A stretch of 64,000 nucleotides of DNA from Aquella sp964652705 (GCA_964652705.1 CAZZAV010000005.1:1-64000); one strand, 5' to 3'; shown: positions 16,467 to 26,153, counted from the first letter of the stretch. Numbers and translations: made by a program. Notes: generated by a model not told the origin, from the sequence alone.

Positions 16467-17882
16467 CTAGTTACTTAAACGATAAACGTATAATTTGTTA
16501 TTAACAAAACTATTATGGTAACCAACTGTTGCTAACGGCTGAATATTCTTGAAATAAACCTTTAATTGATCCAAATAGATAGCATCATTACCATCACAGT
16601 AATAAATTGCATGCTTAATCGGCAATTGCAATTGAGAGTTCCAATCAGAGTAACTATTACTATATTTGAAGTTACTTAATACATAAACCCGTCCTACATT
16701 TAAATAATACCAACCACGAGAAGCATTACCATAATCACAAGATAAAATTACATCACCAGATTCTATGTCATTTAGTTTTATTTGACGGAATAACTCCGCA
16801 TTCCCCATAAAAGCATTAATTGCAGGAATTTTACTTTGATAAATACGCGGGACAAATACTTCAGGCATCTTAACTAATGGTAACAAAATTAAGACTAAAC
16901 TGATTGCAACTCGATAAACCCATTTTATATTATATTCGGCCAAACAAGCTGATAAGAAAATGATTCCACTGATGAACGCTGGAGCAACCCAATTAGCTTC
17001 CATAAATTTGTATAGACTATTATAGGCAAAAAACAGTACCACAAATATAAAAATACTTAACAAAAATAAATAACGTGCATCTTTGAGTATTTGTCGACGC
17101 TTTATACACATAAACACCAATAATGGTAATGAAATAAATGGATTTGCCGCACCCAGTAAACTACCAATATAATCACCTAACCCAGCCAAATTAAGCTGTT
17201 TATCACTAGGTACTCCATGATGAAATTGAAAAGTAAAAGATGCCCAATCATGCTGATAATTCCAAATTATAACGGGACTAAAAACCAGCATTGCCAATAA
17301 TAGCGCCAGATATACATCCTTATGCCATAATAAATTACGTTTACTAGGAGTAACAACCAAAAAAAGTAAAATCCCAGGTAAAATTAAAACCGCGGTATAT
17401 TTGGATAATAATGCACAACCTAACGCAATACCAGAGAAATAAATAAACCTACGCTCACTTAGGATTAGACCACGTGATAGACAATATAGCGTAATACTCC
17501 AAAACATCAATAATGGACTATCAATCGTAGTAATAAAAAAAGTACCCTCTAATAACGGCCAGGCTAATGCTAAAATAACCGCGATATCTGCCGATCGTTG
17601 ATTAAATAAGCACTTAGTTGTTTTATAAATCATTATAATTGTCGTTGTACTACAAATCACCGCTGCTAGACGAATGAAGACTTCTTTATCAGAAAATAGC
17701 GTAGTTAATCGAATCAAATAAGCAATCATTGGCGGATGATCATAGTATGACAATTGAAGATTTTTACTCCAAACCCAGTAATATGCTTCATCATAATGTA
17801 GCTGCAGGCTCTGATTAAAAATTAAGTGTGTAAAAACAACTAATACCAATAAAACTAGTACCTTGGAATTAATTCTATCCAT
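16467..17882 (-). CDS. ArnT/PMT-like membrane glycosyltransferase (GT83/GT39-like)
   Basis: The 471-residue multi-pass protein has at least ten hydrophobic segments. After the first comes the acidic catalytic-loop motif HYDEAYYWVWSKNLQLSYYD with HPPM (about residues 29-52), typical of ArnT/PMT_2-type transferases that take a sugar from a polyprenyl phosphate on the periplasmic face. A short soluble C-terminal domain follows. It overlaps the PAP2 gene by 8 bp and is 19 bp from the Dpm1-like gene. In known systems such sets add amino sugars or hexoses to lipid A phosphates or other envelope lipids; that role is inferred here. Confidence 0.82.
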   Translation of the reverse strand: MDRINSKVLVLLVLVVFTHLIFNQSLQLHYDEAYYWVWSKNLQLSYYDHPPMIAYLIRLTTLFSDKEVFIRLAAVICSTTTIIMIYKTTKCLFNQRSADIAVILALAWPLLEGTFFITTIDSPLLMFWSITLYCLSRGLILSERRFIYFSGIALGCALLSKYTAVLILPGILLFLVVTPSKRNLLWHKDVYLALLLAMLVFSPVIIWNYQHDWASFTFQFHHGVPSDKQLNLAGLGDYIGSLLGAANPFISLPLLVFMCIKRRQILKDARYLFLLSIFIFVVLFFAYNSLYKFMEANWVAPAFISGIIFLSACLAEYNIKWVYRVAISLVLILLPLVKMPEVFVPRIYQSKIPAINAFMGNAELFRQIKLNDIESGDVILSCDYGNASRGWYYLNVGRVYVLSNFKYSNSYSDWNSQLQLPIKHAIYYCDGNDAIYLDQLKVYFKNIQPLATVGYHNSFVNNKLYVYRLSN

Positions 17883-18540
17883 GAGTTACTTTCCGAGTAA
17901 AAATATGTTTGTCCACAAAATTAATTACTAGCAAAGTAATCAACCAAACAATAATTGCAGCAAACACAATATCACTAAAATAATGCCCACCTTGTAACCA
18001 TCTTGCAACACCTACAGCTACAAACCCTAGGGCACACAAGGTAACCCCTAATTTACGACGGCGAGCAACTAGGAATGGTACACCAATAAAAGCACCAATC
18101 GATACATGTCCTGAGGGAAAACTATTATCTGCTGGGCGATTAAAATGTGGCTGCCATGGAAGAGAAAATTGATGCCCATCACGAATTACCTGATATGGTC
18201 TAGCACGCCCCCAGTTTTCCTTAAATAACTTATTAACTAATAATCCTGGACCAATAGCCAAACTTAGATATGAAATAACAATCATTCTACGTATTATTAC
18301 CCTCTGATCAGCTGGAGCTGTTCTTGAACGTAATAAAACCACCAATGGTAGAATAATTAGCAACGCTGTGCTAACATTAACACCATAATAAATGATTTTA
18401 ACCCATAAATGCGTCTCGCCATAGAAAGTATGACTCACCATATCATACGGAATCTCTGCAAGCTTTTGGTCGAAAATAGGACTTAAATATAAGGTGATAA
18501 CCGCAATAATAAACAGTACTACAGCTATTTTAACTTTCAT
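17875..18540 (-). CDS. PAP2-family membrane phosphatase (LpxE-like candidate)
   Basis: The 221-residue membrane protein carries the full acid-phosphatase signature: KENWGRARPYQ (about residue 99), PSGH (about residue 133) and RWLQGGHYFSD (about residue 171). About six membrane segments surround it. PAP2 enzymes of this shape dephosphorylate lipid A or undecaprenyl pyrophosphate on the outer leaflet of the inner membrane. Being first in an operon with an ArnT-like transferase and a donor synthase favours a lipid A-type phosphatase like LpxE, but general PAP2 or BacA-substitute activity cannot be excluded. Confidence 0.85.
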   Translation of the reverse strand: MKVKIAVVLFIIAVITLYLSPIFDQKLAEIPYDMVSHTFYGETHLWVKIIYYGVNVSTALLIILPLVVLLRSRTAPADQRVIIRRMIVISYLSLAIGPGLLVNKLFKENWGRARPYQVIRDGHQFSLPWQPHFNRPADNSFPSGHVSIGAFIGVPFLVARRRKLGVTLCALGFVAVGVARWLQGGHYFSDIVFAAIIVWLITLLVINFVDKHIFTRKVTHG

Positions 18541-18680
18541 AAATGAACTTCACTCAAAATTACATTAGACATAATTTTATCATGCTTTGCTTAAGGTATT
18601 GAGCATAAAGCACCCATGGAAATAACGCCAAAAATCAAATCAACTCTACTAACCGTATAATCAAATTTTAAATTGAGGAT

Positions 18681-19523
18681 TTAAATATAACTATTAGATC
18701 TGATTCCATGCCGCTCTAATCCAGATTGCAACCTTAGCATAAACTCATTGCCAACTTGAGAAATATCTTTACCCTCCTCTAAAGCTGGGTTACGCGCAGT
18801 CGAATATAATAAAACACCACTAACTATATTTTTTACTGGTTCTAAAAATTGAATAAACGTCTCAATTTCTTGCTCAGATGGCTCAACACCATTAATTGAA
18901 AACCAACAGCTCTGTACATATGTCGGGCAAATTGATGCAGAAGTAGCCAAACGTTGTAAAATACTATCCATCGACAAAGTAACCTGATTTACCTGTGAAA
19001 CTCCATCAACAGAACCACGATCTATTTTAAACCAAACTTCACCATTATTAACCGCCATAATTTTAAGACCTTCTTGTATAAATTGTTTTTGCATTTCACT
19101 ACCATTGCTAATCAAAATGGTTTTGACCCGTTCATTCAAATTATACTTAAGTCTTAGTTTAGCAATAATCATACAAACGTCAACAAAATTTGCAGAAAGA
19201 GTTGGCTCACCATTGCCAGACAAACAAATATCATTAAGCCGTTGTAATCCAAGCGGTGCAAACTCTTGTATAAAATCTCCATTGACAATCCAATTCAACA
19301 GATGCTCTAATTCTGATTCCAACTTAATTAAGTCTATCGCATTAGGCCTACCACGCACCAGTCCTTCAACTTGACAATAAACACAGCGCCAATTACAAGC
19401 ATTATTCAAATTAAGATTAATACCTAAAGAAATTCCATTTGAACGTCTTGAAGCCACTGGGTAGATATAAGAAAAATCCTTAAAGTTACGTGAATGATTG
19501 GCAATGCTCAGTATTTTACTCAT
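18681..19523 (-). CDS. Radical SAM protein
   Basis: The product (about 280 residues) contains the 4Fe-4S radical SAM motif CNWRCVYC (CX3CX2C) at about residue 45, followed by the glycine-rich SGNGEPTLS (about residue 100) expected for SAM binding. The distribution of remaining motifs resembles short, uncharacterised radical SAM proteins of the Elp3/MoaA-like superfamily. No extra cysteine cluster or peptide-binding domain is obvious. I chose the ATG at 19523 because AGGTG lies 7 bp upstream; an earlier TTG at 19541 would sit inside the terminator of the preceding gene. Substrate unknown. Confidence 0.8.
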   Translation of the reverse strand: MSKILSIANHSRNFKDFSYIYPVASRRSNGISLGINLNLNNACNWRCVYCQVEGLVRGRPNAIDLIKLESELEHLLNWIVNGDFIQEFAPLGLQRLNDICLSGNGEPTLSANFVDVCMIIAKLRLKYNLNERVKTILISNGSEMQKQFIQEGLKIMAVNNGEVWFKIDRGSVDGVSQVNQVTLSMDSILQRLATSASICPTYVQSCWFSINGVEPSEQEIETFIQFLEPVKNIVSGVLLYSTARNPALEEGKDISQVGNEFMLRLQSGLERHGIRSNSYI

Positions 19524-19539
19524 ATTATCAGCACCTATC

Positions 19540-19568
19540 AAAAATGGGTAGCATAGCTACCCATTTTT
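19540..19568 (-). terminator. Intrinsic terminator after the universal stress protein gene
   Basis: AAAAATGGGTAGC and its complement form 13-bp arms around a 3-base loop. The T tract runs into the downstream side on the minus strand, 12 bp after the stop of the usp gene. Confidence 0.8.
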
Positions 19569-19580
19569 ATTTATGATCCA

Positions 19581-20030
19581 TTATTTATGTTTATGTTTGG
19601 TAATTAATAAAATAGGAACATCAGTTTCCTTGGCCAAATCTTCAGCAATTCCACCCGTTATAAAATGTGAAAACGAGCCTAGATGATGAGATCCCAGAAT
19701 AAATAAATCAGCATCAAATTCTTTAGCATCTTCAATTACCAAAGACGACATCTCAAAACCAAAATTCTCAATTAATTTAACTTCGGCTTCAACACCAGCA
19801 GTCGCTAACTGATCCTTAACCTTATTAATTAATGACTGACCAATCCCAAGTAATGCATCTTTAAGTTCAGCAACACCAACCATTTCAATTCCAAATGTCA
19901 CCTGCTCTAAATTCACAACATGAGCAACTCTTAATTTAGCATTAGTTGACTTGACTAATTTAACTGCCTCTTGCAAAACTTTATCTGAAACATCAGAGTT
20001 ATCAATTGGCACATAAATTCGGTTAAACAT
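19581..20030 (-). CDS. Universal stress protein, UspA family
   Basis: The 149-residue single-domain protein starts with NRIYVPIDNSDVSDKVLQEA and ends with the ATP-binding-type motif GSHHLGSFSHFITGGIAEDL, close to G-2X-G-9X-G-S/T, so it may belong to the nucleotide-binding subclass. Length is normal. A strong GGAGG ribosome site precedes the ATG. It is transcribed alone and divergently from the YqhD-like dehydrogenase gene. Confidence 0.9.
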   Translation of the reverse strand: MFNRIYVPIDNSDVSDKVLQEAVKLVKSTNAKLRVAHVVNLEQVTFGIEMVGVAELKDALLGIGQSLINKVKDQLATAGVEAEVKLIENFGFEMSSLVIEDAKEFDADLFILGSHHLGSFSHFITGGIAEDLAKETDVPILLITKHKHK

Positions 20031-20387
20031 AATAAACCTCCACTGATACGATTATCTACCACATAATTATAATCATTTTCCACAATCTCTGCCAACTAAA
20101 TTATCCAAAAAACTTAGTTTATTCTATACTTTATAATTATGCTAGAATAGTGCTGTATGCTCTGAAGTAATTACCAATCGTTCGTAGTTAAACACACAGG
20201 AAATACTAATTATTATATGAGCTAGCAATAAAACACTTCTATTCATATCAGTAAATTAAAAGTTTAAATTATAAAGCCTGCCTTTTAATAATTATTAACT
20301 ACAAAATAATAATTTAAGCTACTTTAAAAAAGCTCATCTAAACGCATATACTAAGTTGTAACTTTATTAATTTTTTAGGAATCTTTC
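20031..20387. other. Divergent intergenic region between usp and alcohol dehydrogenase genes
   Basis: About 357 bp, very AT-rich, with several TATAAT-like hexamers (for example around 20129-20145) but no promoter I can place with confidence. No coding capacity was supported. It must hold the promoters of both flanking genes. Confidence 0.4.
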
Positions 20388-21542
20388 ATGCACAATTTTA
20401 ACTACTATAATCCAGTAAGAGTCTTATTTGGTAAAGGACAAATTAAAGAATTAGCTAATCTAATTCCAGCTAAAACAAAAGTGCTTCTCGCATATGGCGG
20501 TGGTTCAATTAAGTCTAATGGCGTTTATCAGCAAGTTATTAATAGCCTAAGCGAACATCAAGTTATTGAATTCTCTGGAATCGAAGCTAACCCAGATTAT
20601 GATACACTGATGAAAGCAGTTGAAATATGCCGTAATGAAAAAATTGAACTAATTTTATCAGTAGGTGGTGGCTCAATCATTGATGGTTGTAAATTTATCG
20701 CTTTGGCTGCGCACTACCAAGGCGATCCTTGGGAAATACTGACTAAACCAGATTATAAAGCGGATAAAGCAATTGCCTTAGGCGTAGTCCAAACCCTACC
20801 AGCAACAGGCTCTGAAATGAACTCTGGCGCAGTAATTTCACGGCGCGCAATTGGCGCAAAACAAGCTTTTGGGAATCCATTAGTTTTTCCACAATTTGCA
20901 ATTCTTGATCCTGAAACCACATACACTCTACCTACTCGTCAGCTGCAAAATGGAATCATTGATCCATTTATCCACGTAACTGAACAGTATTTAACCACCA
21001 ATGTAAACTCATCAATTCAGGATGGTTTTGCCGAAGCTGTACTAAAAACGTTAATTGAAGTTGGATCTGAAATTGTTAATGGAACACAAGATTATGATAT
21101 TCGAGCTAATTGGATGTGGGCAGCAACAAATGCACTAAATGGAATAATTGGAATTGGTGTTGATCATGACTGGGCAACTCATATGATTGGTCATGAATTG
21201 ACCGCAGCTTATGGGCTTGATCACGGACAAAGCCTTGCTATTATTGCACCACAGCTATGGCGTCATCAAAAAGAATATAAAACCGAGAAATTATTACAAT
21301 TTGCTCACAACGTTTGGGGGCTTGAAAATAATCACCCAGATGTAGCAATTAAACAAGGTATTATTAAAACTGAGGAATTTTTCCATTCTTTAGGTGTCAA
21401 AACCAAATTTTCAGATTATGAAATCACCGTTGATATTCAAAAAATTACAGATAATGTATTTAAATATAACCCGAGTAACCTTGGTGAAAATAAAAACATT
21501 GATGCTAAAGCAGTAGCTGAAATATTGGCGATGGCTGAATAA
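20388..21542 (+). CDS. Iron-containing alcohol dehydrogenase, YqhD-like
   Basis: The 384-residue protein belongs to the group III (Fe/Zn) alcohol dehydrogenases. NYYNPVRVLFGKGQIKEL opens the NAD(P)-binding domain, GGGSIIDGCKFIA (about residue 94) is the dinucleotide motif, and TLPATGSEMNSGAVIS follows. Metal ligands are visible as D and H in NGIIDPFIHVTEQYL (about residue 190) and the histidines of HMIGHELTAAYGLDHG (about residue 265). YqhD and related butanol dehydrogenases are NADPH-dependent and reduce aldehydes. An AGGAA ribosome site precedes the ATG and a long hairpin terminator follows. Confidence 0.9.
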   Translation: MHNFNYYNPVRVLFGKGQIKELANLIPAKTKVLLAYGGGSIKSNGVYQQVINSLSEHQVIEFSGIEANPDYDTLMKAVEICRNEKIELILSVGGGSIIDGCKFIALAAHYQGDPWEILTKPDYKADKAIALGVVQTLPATGSEMNSGAVISRRAIGAKQAFGNPLVFPQFAILDPETTYTLPTRQLQNGIIDPFIHVTEQYLTTNVNSSIQDGFAEAVLKTLIEVGSEIVNGTQDYDIRANWMWAATNALNGIIGIGVDHDWATHMIGHELTAAYGLDHGQSLAIIAPQLWRHQKEYKTEKLLQFAHNVWGLENNHPDVAIKQGIIKTEEFFHSLGVKTKFSDYEITVDIQKITDNVFKYNPSNLGENKNIDAKAVAEILAMAE

Positions 21543-21544
21543 TT

Positions 21545-21605
21545 TTCAGCTATTAAAATAAAAAACCAGAACGCAATGTTCTGGTTTTTTATTTTAATAG
21601 CTGAA
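21545..21605. terminator. Bidirectional terminator with perfect 28-bp arms
   Basis: Arms 21545-21572 and 21578-21605 are perfectly complementary around the 5-base loop GCAAT. The core pairs CCAGAAC with GTTCTGG, and A/T tracts flank it on both sides. It sits between the convergent alcohol dehydrogenase and aceF genes and starts 2 bp after one stop codon and ends 1 bp before the other. It should terminate both. Confidence 0.9.
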
Positions 21606-21606
21606 T

Positions 21607-23253
21607 TTACAACGCTAAGCGACGTAAGTCTGACAATACTGTAGCCATAAACGAAGCAAACTTAGCACCAGCAGCACCATCAACGATACGATGATCAAAT
21701 GATAATGATAAGGGTAGAATTAAGCGTGGTGCAAACTCTTTACCATTCCAAACTGGTTGCATCGCAGATTTTGACACACCCATAATTGCAACTTCTGGAG
21801 CATTAATAATCGGTGTAAATGCTGTTGATCCTAAACCACCTAAACTTGAAATGGTAAAAGTTCCGCCTTGCATATCTGCAGGTTTCAACTTACCATCACG
21901 CGCAGCTTTAGCTAAAACTGACGTTTCTTCAGCAATTGCAACAACGCCTTTTTTATCAGCATCTTTAATTACTGGTACAACCAAACCATTCGGTGTATCA
22001 GCAGCAAAACCGATATTATAGTAATCTTTGAAAATTAGATTATCGCCATCAATTGAAGCATTAAATGCAGGGAATTTTTTCAATGCAAACACTGCTGCTT
22101 TAATCAAGAATGCTAATGGCGTAACTTTAATCTCAGCACGTTTATATTCTTCATTTAGTTGTTTACGGAAATTTTCCATTTCAGTAATATCTGCATTTTC
22201 AAATACCGTAACATGAGGGATCATAACCCAATTACGTGCTAAATTAGCGCCAGATAATTTCTTAATCCGTGACATTGGCTCAACACGAACAGCACCAAAC
22301 TTAGCAAAATCAACTTTTGGCCATGGAATTAAATCAATTCCACCACCAGATCCACCGCTAGCAGAAACTGTAGCACCATTGCTAATATGACCCGACATTA
22401 CACCTTTAACAAAAGCTTTTAGATCATCTTCAGTAATACGACCTTTAGTTCCACTACCCTTAACTTTACCTAAATCTGCACCAAGTTCACGTGCTAACTT
22501 ACGAATTGACGGTGAAGCAAAAGCACTTGAGAATGACTTCTCATCAACTTTAGTGGCCGCAACCTGTTGTGGTGCAACTGGTGCTGAAGTTGGCGCTGCA
22601 GAAACTACAGGAGCTGCGGCAACTGCTGCTGGTGCAGCCGAAACCTGTACAACTGGAGCAGCAACAGCACCTGAAGTTGTAGTTTCAACCAAAAGAATTA
22701 AATCACCTTGATTTACTTTTCCACCAACTTGAACTTTCAATTCTTTAATAATACCAGTTGCAGTTGACGGAACATCCATCGTCGCTTTATCGGTTTCCAA
22801 AGTCATGATCGTATCTTCTTCTTTGATGCTATCGCCAACTTTTACTGCAACTTCAATAATTGAAACATCATTGTTACCACTTAAATCTGGCACAATAACT
22901 TGTACAACTTGTGTACTAGTTGCTGCCGCTGCGATACTAGCAACTGGAGCTGCTTCTGCTACAACATCTTGAGCTACAGGAGAAGCAGGAGCAGACTCTA
23001 CAACCGCAGCTGCACCATCAGCTTGTATCTTAACGACAACATCACCTTCATTTACTTTAGAATCAACCTGAACTAAAACTTCAACAACAACTCCAGCAGA
23101 TTCCGCAGGAACTTCCATTGTTGCTTTATCAGTTTCCAACATAAACAAATTATCATCTACATTAATTTTATCGCCGACTTTAACATAAACTTCGGCCACA
23201 TTTACATCACTATGACCACCAATATCAGGAATTTTTAATTCAATTAAACTCAT
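21607..23253 (-). CDS. aceF: Pyruvate dehydrogenase E2, dihydrolipoamide acetyltransferase
   Basis: The 548-residue protein has two lipoyl domains, with lipoyl-lysine motifs ETDKATM at residues 40-46 and about 150-157. Each is followed by an Ala/Val/Pro-rich linker. A peripheral subunit-binding domain lies at about residues 243-280 (ASPSIRKLARELGADL), and a catalytic acetyltransferase domain carries SFDHRIVDGAAGAKF near the C terminus (HxxxDG). It transfers acetyl groups from E1 to CoA in the cytoplasmic complex. It follows aceE in the same direction, with one small gene between; no E3 (lpd) gene follows in this operon. Confidence 0.97.
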   Translation of the reverse strand: MSLIELKIPDIGGHSDVNVAEVYVKVGDKINVDDNLFMLETDKATMEVPAESAGVVVEVLVQVDSKVNEGDVVVKIQADGAAAVVESAPASPVAQDVVAEAAPVASIAAAATSTQVVQVIVPDLSGNNDVSIIEVAVKVGDSIKEEDTIMTLETDKATMDVPSTATGIIKELKVQVGGKVNQGDLILLVETTTSGAVAAPVVQVSAAPAAVAAAPVVSAAPTSAPVAPQQVAATKVDEKSFSSAFASPSIRKLARELGADLGKVKGSGTKGRITEDDLKAFVKGVMSGHISNGATVSASGGSGGGIDLIPWPKVDFAKFGAVRVEPMSRIKKLSGANLARNWVMIPHVTVFENADITEMENFRKQLNEEYKRAEIKVTPLAFLIKAAVFALKKFPAFNASIDGDNLIFKDYYNIGFAADTPNGLVVPVIKDADKKGVVAIAEETSVLAKAARDGKLKPADMQGGTFTISSLGGLGSTAFTPIINAPEVAIMGVSKSAMQPVWNGKEFAPRLILPLSLSFDHRIVDGAAGAKFASFMATVLSDLRRLAL

Positions 23254-23265
23254 TGCTAAACCCTT

Positions 23266-23478
23266 TTAATTAGAATAATTACCACGAGTACAGGTGCCTT
23301 GTACTGCATCACATTGGCACCCCGTATCCTTTAATGCTTGACAAGACGGCTGATCACCGCCCTGACAAGCAACCGTCAAATTTTGACACAAATTATTTAC
23401 GGCACCTTGATTGCGACCTTGATCTGCATTAGCCATTACATAAGAACATAACACTAATAGAAAAATCAATTTACGCAT
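23266..23478 (-). CDS. Small exported cysteine-rich protein between aceE and aceF
   Basis: The 70-residue product has a clear signal peptide (MRKLIFLLVLCSYVMANA, cleavage probably after ANA). The mature chain of about 50 residues holds six cysteines (spacing C-8-C-7-C-8-C-1-C-7-C, approximately), enough for three disulfides. It lacks a lipobox at the cleavage site. TAGGAG precedes its ATG. It starts 14 bp after aceE and ends 12 bp before aceF, so it must be co-transcribed with the cytoplasmic pyruvate dehydrogenase genes, an odd place for a periplasmic or secreted protein. I recognise no family. The neat start, signal peptide and spacing make it a real gene. Confidence 0.75.
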   Translation of the reverse strand: MRKLIFLLVLCSYVMANADQGRNQGAVNNLCQNLTVACQGGDQPSCQALKDTGCQCDAVQGTCTRGNYSN

Positions 23479-23492
23479 AACAGGCTCCTAAA

Positions 23493-26153
23493 TTAAACTT
23501 CCCAAGGGTTAGCCTTGTTCGTATTTATTCCGTATTTAGCTATTGCATCAGCAACTACTTTAGCCTCAATCAAACCTTGATCAGCTAAACCTTTTAAAGC
23601 TGCAACAGCAACATAATAACGGTTTACCTCAAAGAATTCACGCAAAGCCTTACGATAATCTGAACGGCCAAATCCATCAGTACCTAAAGTCACATATTTA
23701 CCTGGTACAAATTCACGAATTTTATCCGCAAAGTTACGAATATAATCCGTTGCAGCAACTGTAATATGAGCCTCAGTTCCCTCTAACTGTTTAGTAACAA
23801 ATGCTTTTGCTGGTGCAGCTAATGGATTAAGCATATTACGACGGTTTACTGAAATCCCATCACGGTGTAATTTATTGAACGAAGTTGTTGAAAATAAATT
23901 AACTTTCAAACCAAAATCTTGGCTCAATAAATCAGCTGCAGCGATAACTTCACGGAAAATAGTACCACTACCCATCAAGTTAACTGTAAGTTTACCATTA
24001 CCAAGCGATTTAAATAAATAGCAACCGTTGATAATATCTTGTTGTACACCTTCGGGCATTGCTGGGTGTGAGTAATTTTCATTCATTAATGTAACATAGT
24101 AGAATTTATCTTTATTTTCTACATACATTTCATGCATACCATGCTGAACAATCGTTGCTACTTCATAAGCAAAAGTAGGATCATAAGATTCGCAAATTGG
24201 AATCAAATCAGCTTGAATATGACTATGACCATCTTCATGCTGTAAACCTTCACCATTTAATGTCGTACGACCAGCAGTTGCACCAATAATGAATCCACGT
24301 GAACGCATATCACCAGCAGCCCAAGCCAAATCACCTGTGCGTTGGAAACCAAACATCGAATAATAAATATAGAATGGAATCATTGGTACGCCATGATTTG
24401 CATAACTAGTAGCAGCAGCAATCCATGTACTCATCGCACCAGGCTCGTTAATGCCTTCTTGCAAGATTTGACCAACTTTAGATTCTTTATAATACATTAA
24501 TTGTGAAGAATCTTCTGGCGTATATTTTTGACCAATATGCGACCAAATTCCAAGTTGACGGAACATACCTTCCATACCAAAAGTACGCGATTCATCTGGT
24601 ACAATCGGCACAATGTGTTTACCAAGTTCTTTATCTTTTACTAAAATATTCAATAAACGCACAAACGCCATGGTTGTCGACATTTCACGTTCACCAGTAT
24701 CTTTTAATAAAACTTCAAAAGCACTTAACTCAGGAATGGCTAAAGTTGTCGTTGCTGGCTTACGTACAGGATAATAACCACCAAGTTTAGTCCGTTGTGC
24801 ATGTAAATAAGTATGCTCAGGAGTACCTGGTTCCAAAGTCAATAATGGCAATTCTTCAATATGCTCATCTGTCAATGGAATGTTAAATTTATCACGGATA
24901 TGTTTAAGCGTATCAACTGACATTTTCTTTTGTGAGTGGGCTGTATTTTGTGACTCGCCCTCGCCACGCATACCAAAACCTTTAACCGTTTTAGCTAAAA
25001 TTACAACAGGCTTACCTTCAGCATTATGCACAGCTTCATGATATGCAGCATAAATTTTATCTAAATCATGTCCACCACGCGTTAAAGCCCAAATTTCATC
25101 ATCAGTCATGTCTTTAACTAGAGCAGCAGTTTCAGGGAATTTACCAAAGAATTGTTCTCTTACAAATTTTCCATCTTTAGATTTAACATTTTGATATTCA
25201 CCATCAACAGTTTCCATCATAAGTTGTTTCAATTTACCAGAAGTATCATTCGCTAATAATTTATCCCAGCTTTTACCCCAGATAGTTTTAATTACTTTCC
25301 AGCCAGCACCAACAAATAAACCTTCCATTTCTTGAATGATTTTTCCATTACCATTTACAGGTCCATCCAAGCGTTGCAAATTACAACTAATTACAAAAAT
25401 TAAGTTATCTAAACCTTCACGTGAGGCGATATTTATGTTACCCAAAGTTTCTGGTTCAGAAGTCTCACCATCACCAATAAAGCACCAAACTTTACGACCT
25501 TTAGTGTTCGCTAAACCACGATCATCCAAATAATGCATAAAGCGCGCTTGATAAATTGCCATCAATGGCCCAAGTCCCATTGATACAGTTGGGAACTGCC
25601 AATAATCAGGCATTAACCATGGGTGCGGGTATGAAGATAAGCCAACACTAGCTGATTCTTGACGGAAATTATTTAGACGATCTTCATCAAAACGCCCTTC
25701 TAAGAAGCTACGTGCATAAATCCCTGGTGATGAATGTCCTTGGAAAAACACCATATCACCATGCTGTTCACCATGTGGAGCATGCCAAAAATGATTAAAT
25801 CCTACTTCATATAAATAAGCAGAACCAGCATATGACGCAATATGTCCGCCTAACTCACTACTAACTTTATTTGCACGCATTACAATCGCAGCTGCATTCC
25901 AACGAATGTAGGCAGAAATTCTTTTTTCGATATTTTTATCACCTGGATAAGCGGCTTCTTTATTTACTGGAATAGTATTAACATACTCAGTATTAACATT
26001 TTGGTGCAACTGAATACCAGTTTTATCACCAAGATGTTTCACAACCGTATTGATTAAATACGCTGCGCGTTCTGCAGAATCAAATTCAATCACATTATCA
26101 ACTGAATCTAACCATTCTTTAGTTTGCAATTGATCTAAATCATTACTACTCAT
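23493..26153 (-). CDS. aceE: Pyruvate dehydrogenase E1, homodimeric type
   Basis: The 886-residue ThDP enzyme decarboxylates pyruvate and passes the acetyl group to E2. It has the length and style of E. coli/Neisseria AceE. Visible are the ThDP-binding motif GDGETSEPETLGNINIASRE (about residue 228), GHSSPGIYARSFLEGRF near residue 140, and the C-terminal domain with GTDGFGRSDYRKALREFF (about residue 829). A strong GGGAG ribosome site precedes the ATG. It is first in its operon. Confidence 0.98.
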   Translation of the reverse strand: MSSNDLDQLQTKEWLDSVDNVIEFDSAERAAYLINTVVKHLGDKTGIQLHQNVNTEYVNTIPVNKEAAYPGDKNIEKRISAYIRWNAAAIVMRANKVSSELGGHIASYAGSAYLYEVGFNHFWHAPHGEQHGDMVFFQGHSSPGIYARSFLEGRFDEDRLNNFRQESASVGLSSYPHPWLMPDYWQFPTVSMGLGPLMAIYQARFMHYLDDRGLANTKGRKVWCFIGDGETSEPETLGNINIASREGLDNLIFVISCNLQRLDGPVNGNGKIIQEMEGLFVGAGWKVIKTIWGKSWDKLLANDTSGKLKQLMMETVDGEYQNVKSKDGKFVREQFFGKFPETAALVKDMTDDEIWALTRGGHDLDKIYAAYHEAVHNAEGKPVVILAKTVKGFGMRGEGESQNTAHSQKKMSVDTLKHIRDKFNIPLTDEHIEELPLLTLEPGTPEHTYLHAQRTKLGGYYPVRKPATTTLAIPELSAFEVLLKDTGEREMSTTMAFVRLLNILVKDKELGKHIVPIVPDESRTFGMEGMFRQLGIWSHIGQKYTPEDSSQLMYYKESKVGQILQEGINEPGAMSTWIAAATSYANHGVPMIPFYIYYSMFGFQRTGDLAWAAGDMRSRGFIIGATAGRTTLNGEGLQHEDGHSHIQADLIPICESYDPTFAYEVATIVQHGMHEMYVENKDKFYYVTLMNENYSHPAMPEGVQQDIINGCYLFKSLGNGKLTVNLMGSGTIFREVIAAADLLSQDFGLKVNLFSTTSFNKLHRDGISVNRRNMLNPLAAPAKAFVTKQLEGTEAHITVAATDYIRNFADKIREFVPGKYVTLGTDGFGRSDYRKALREFFEVNRYYVAVAALKGLADQGLIEAKVVADAIAKYGINTNKANPWEV

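Noticed and set aside
24503..25533. Plus-strand ORFs within aceE (24503-24790, 25336-25533)
   Set aside because: Antisense to conserved aceE sequence and without gene-like features.
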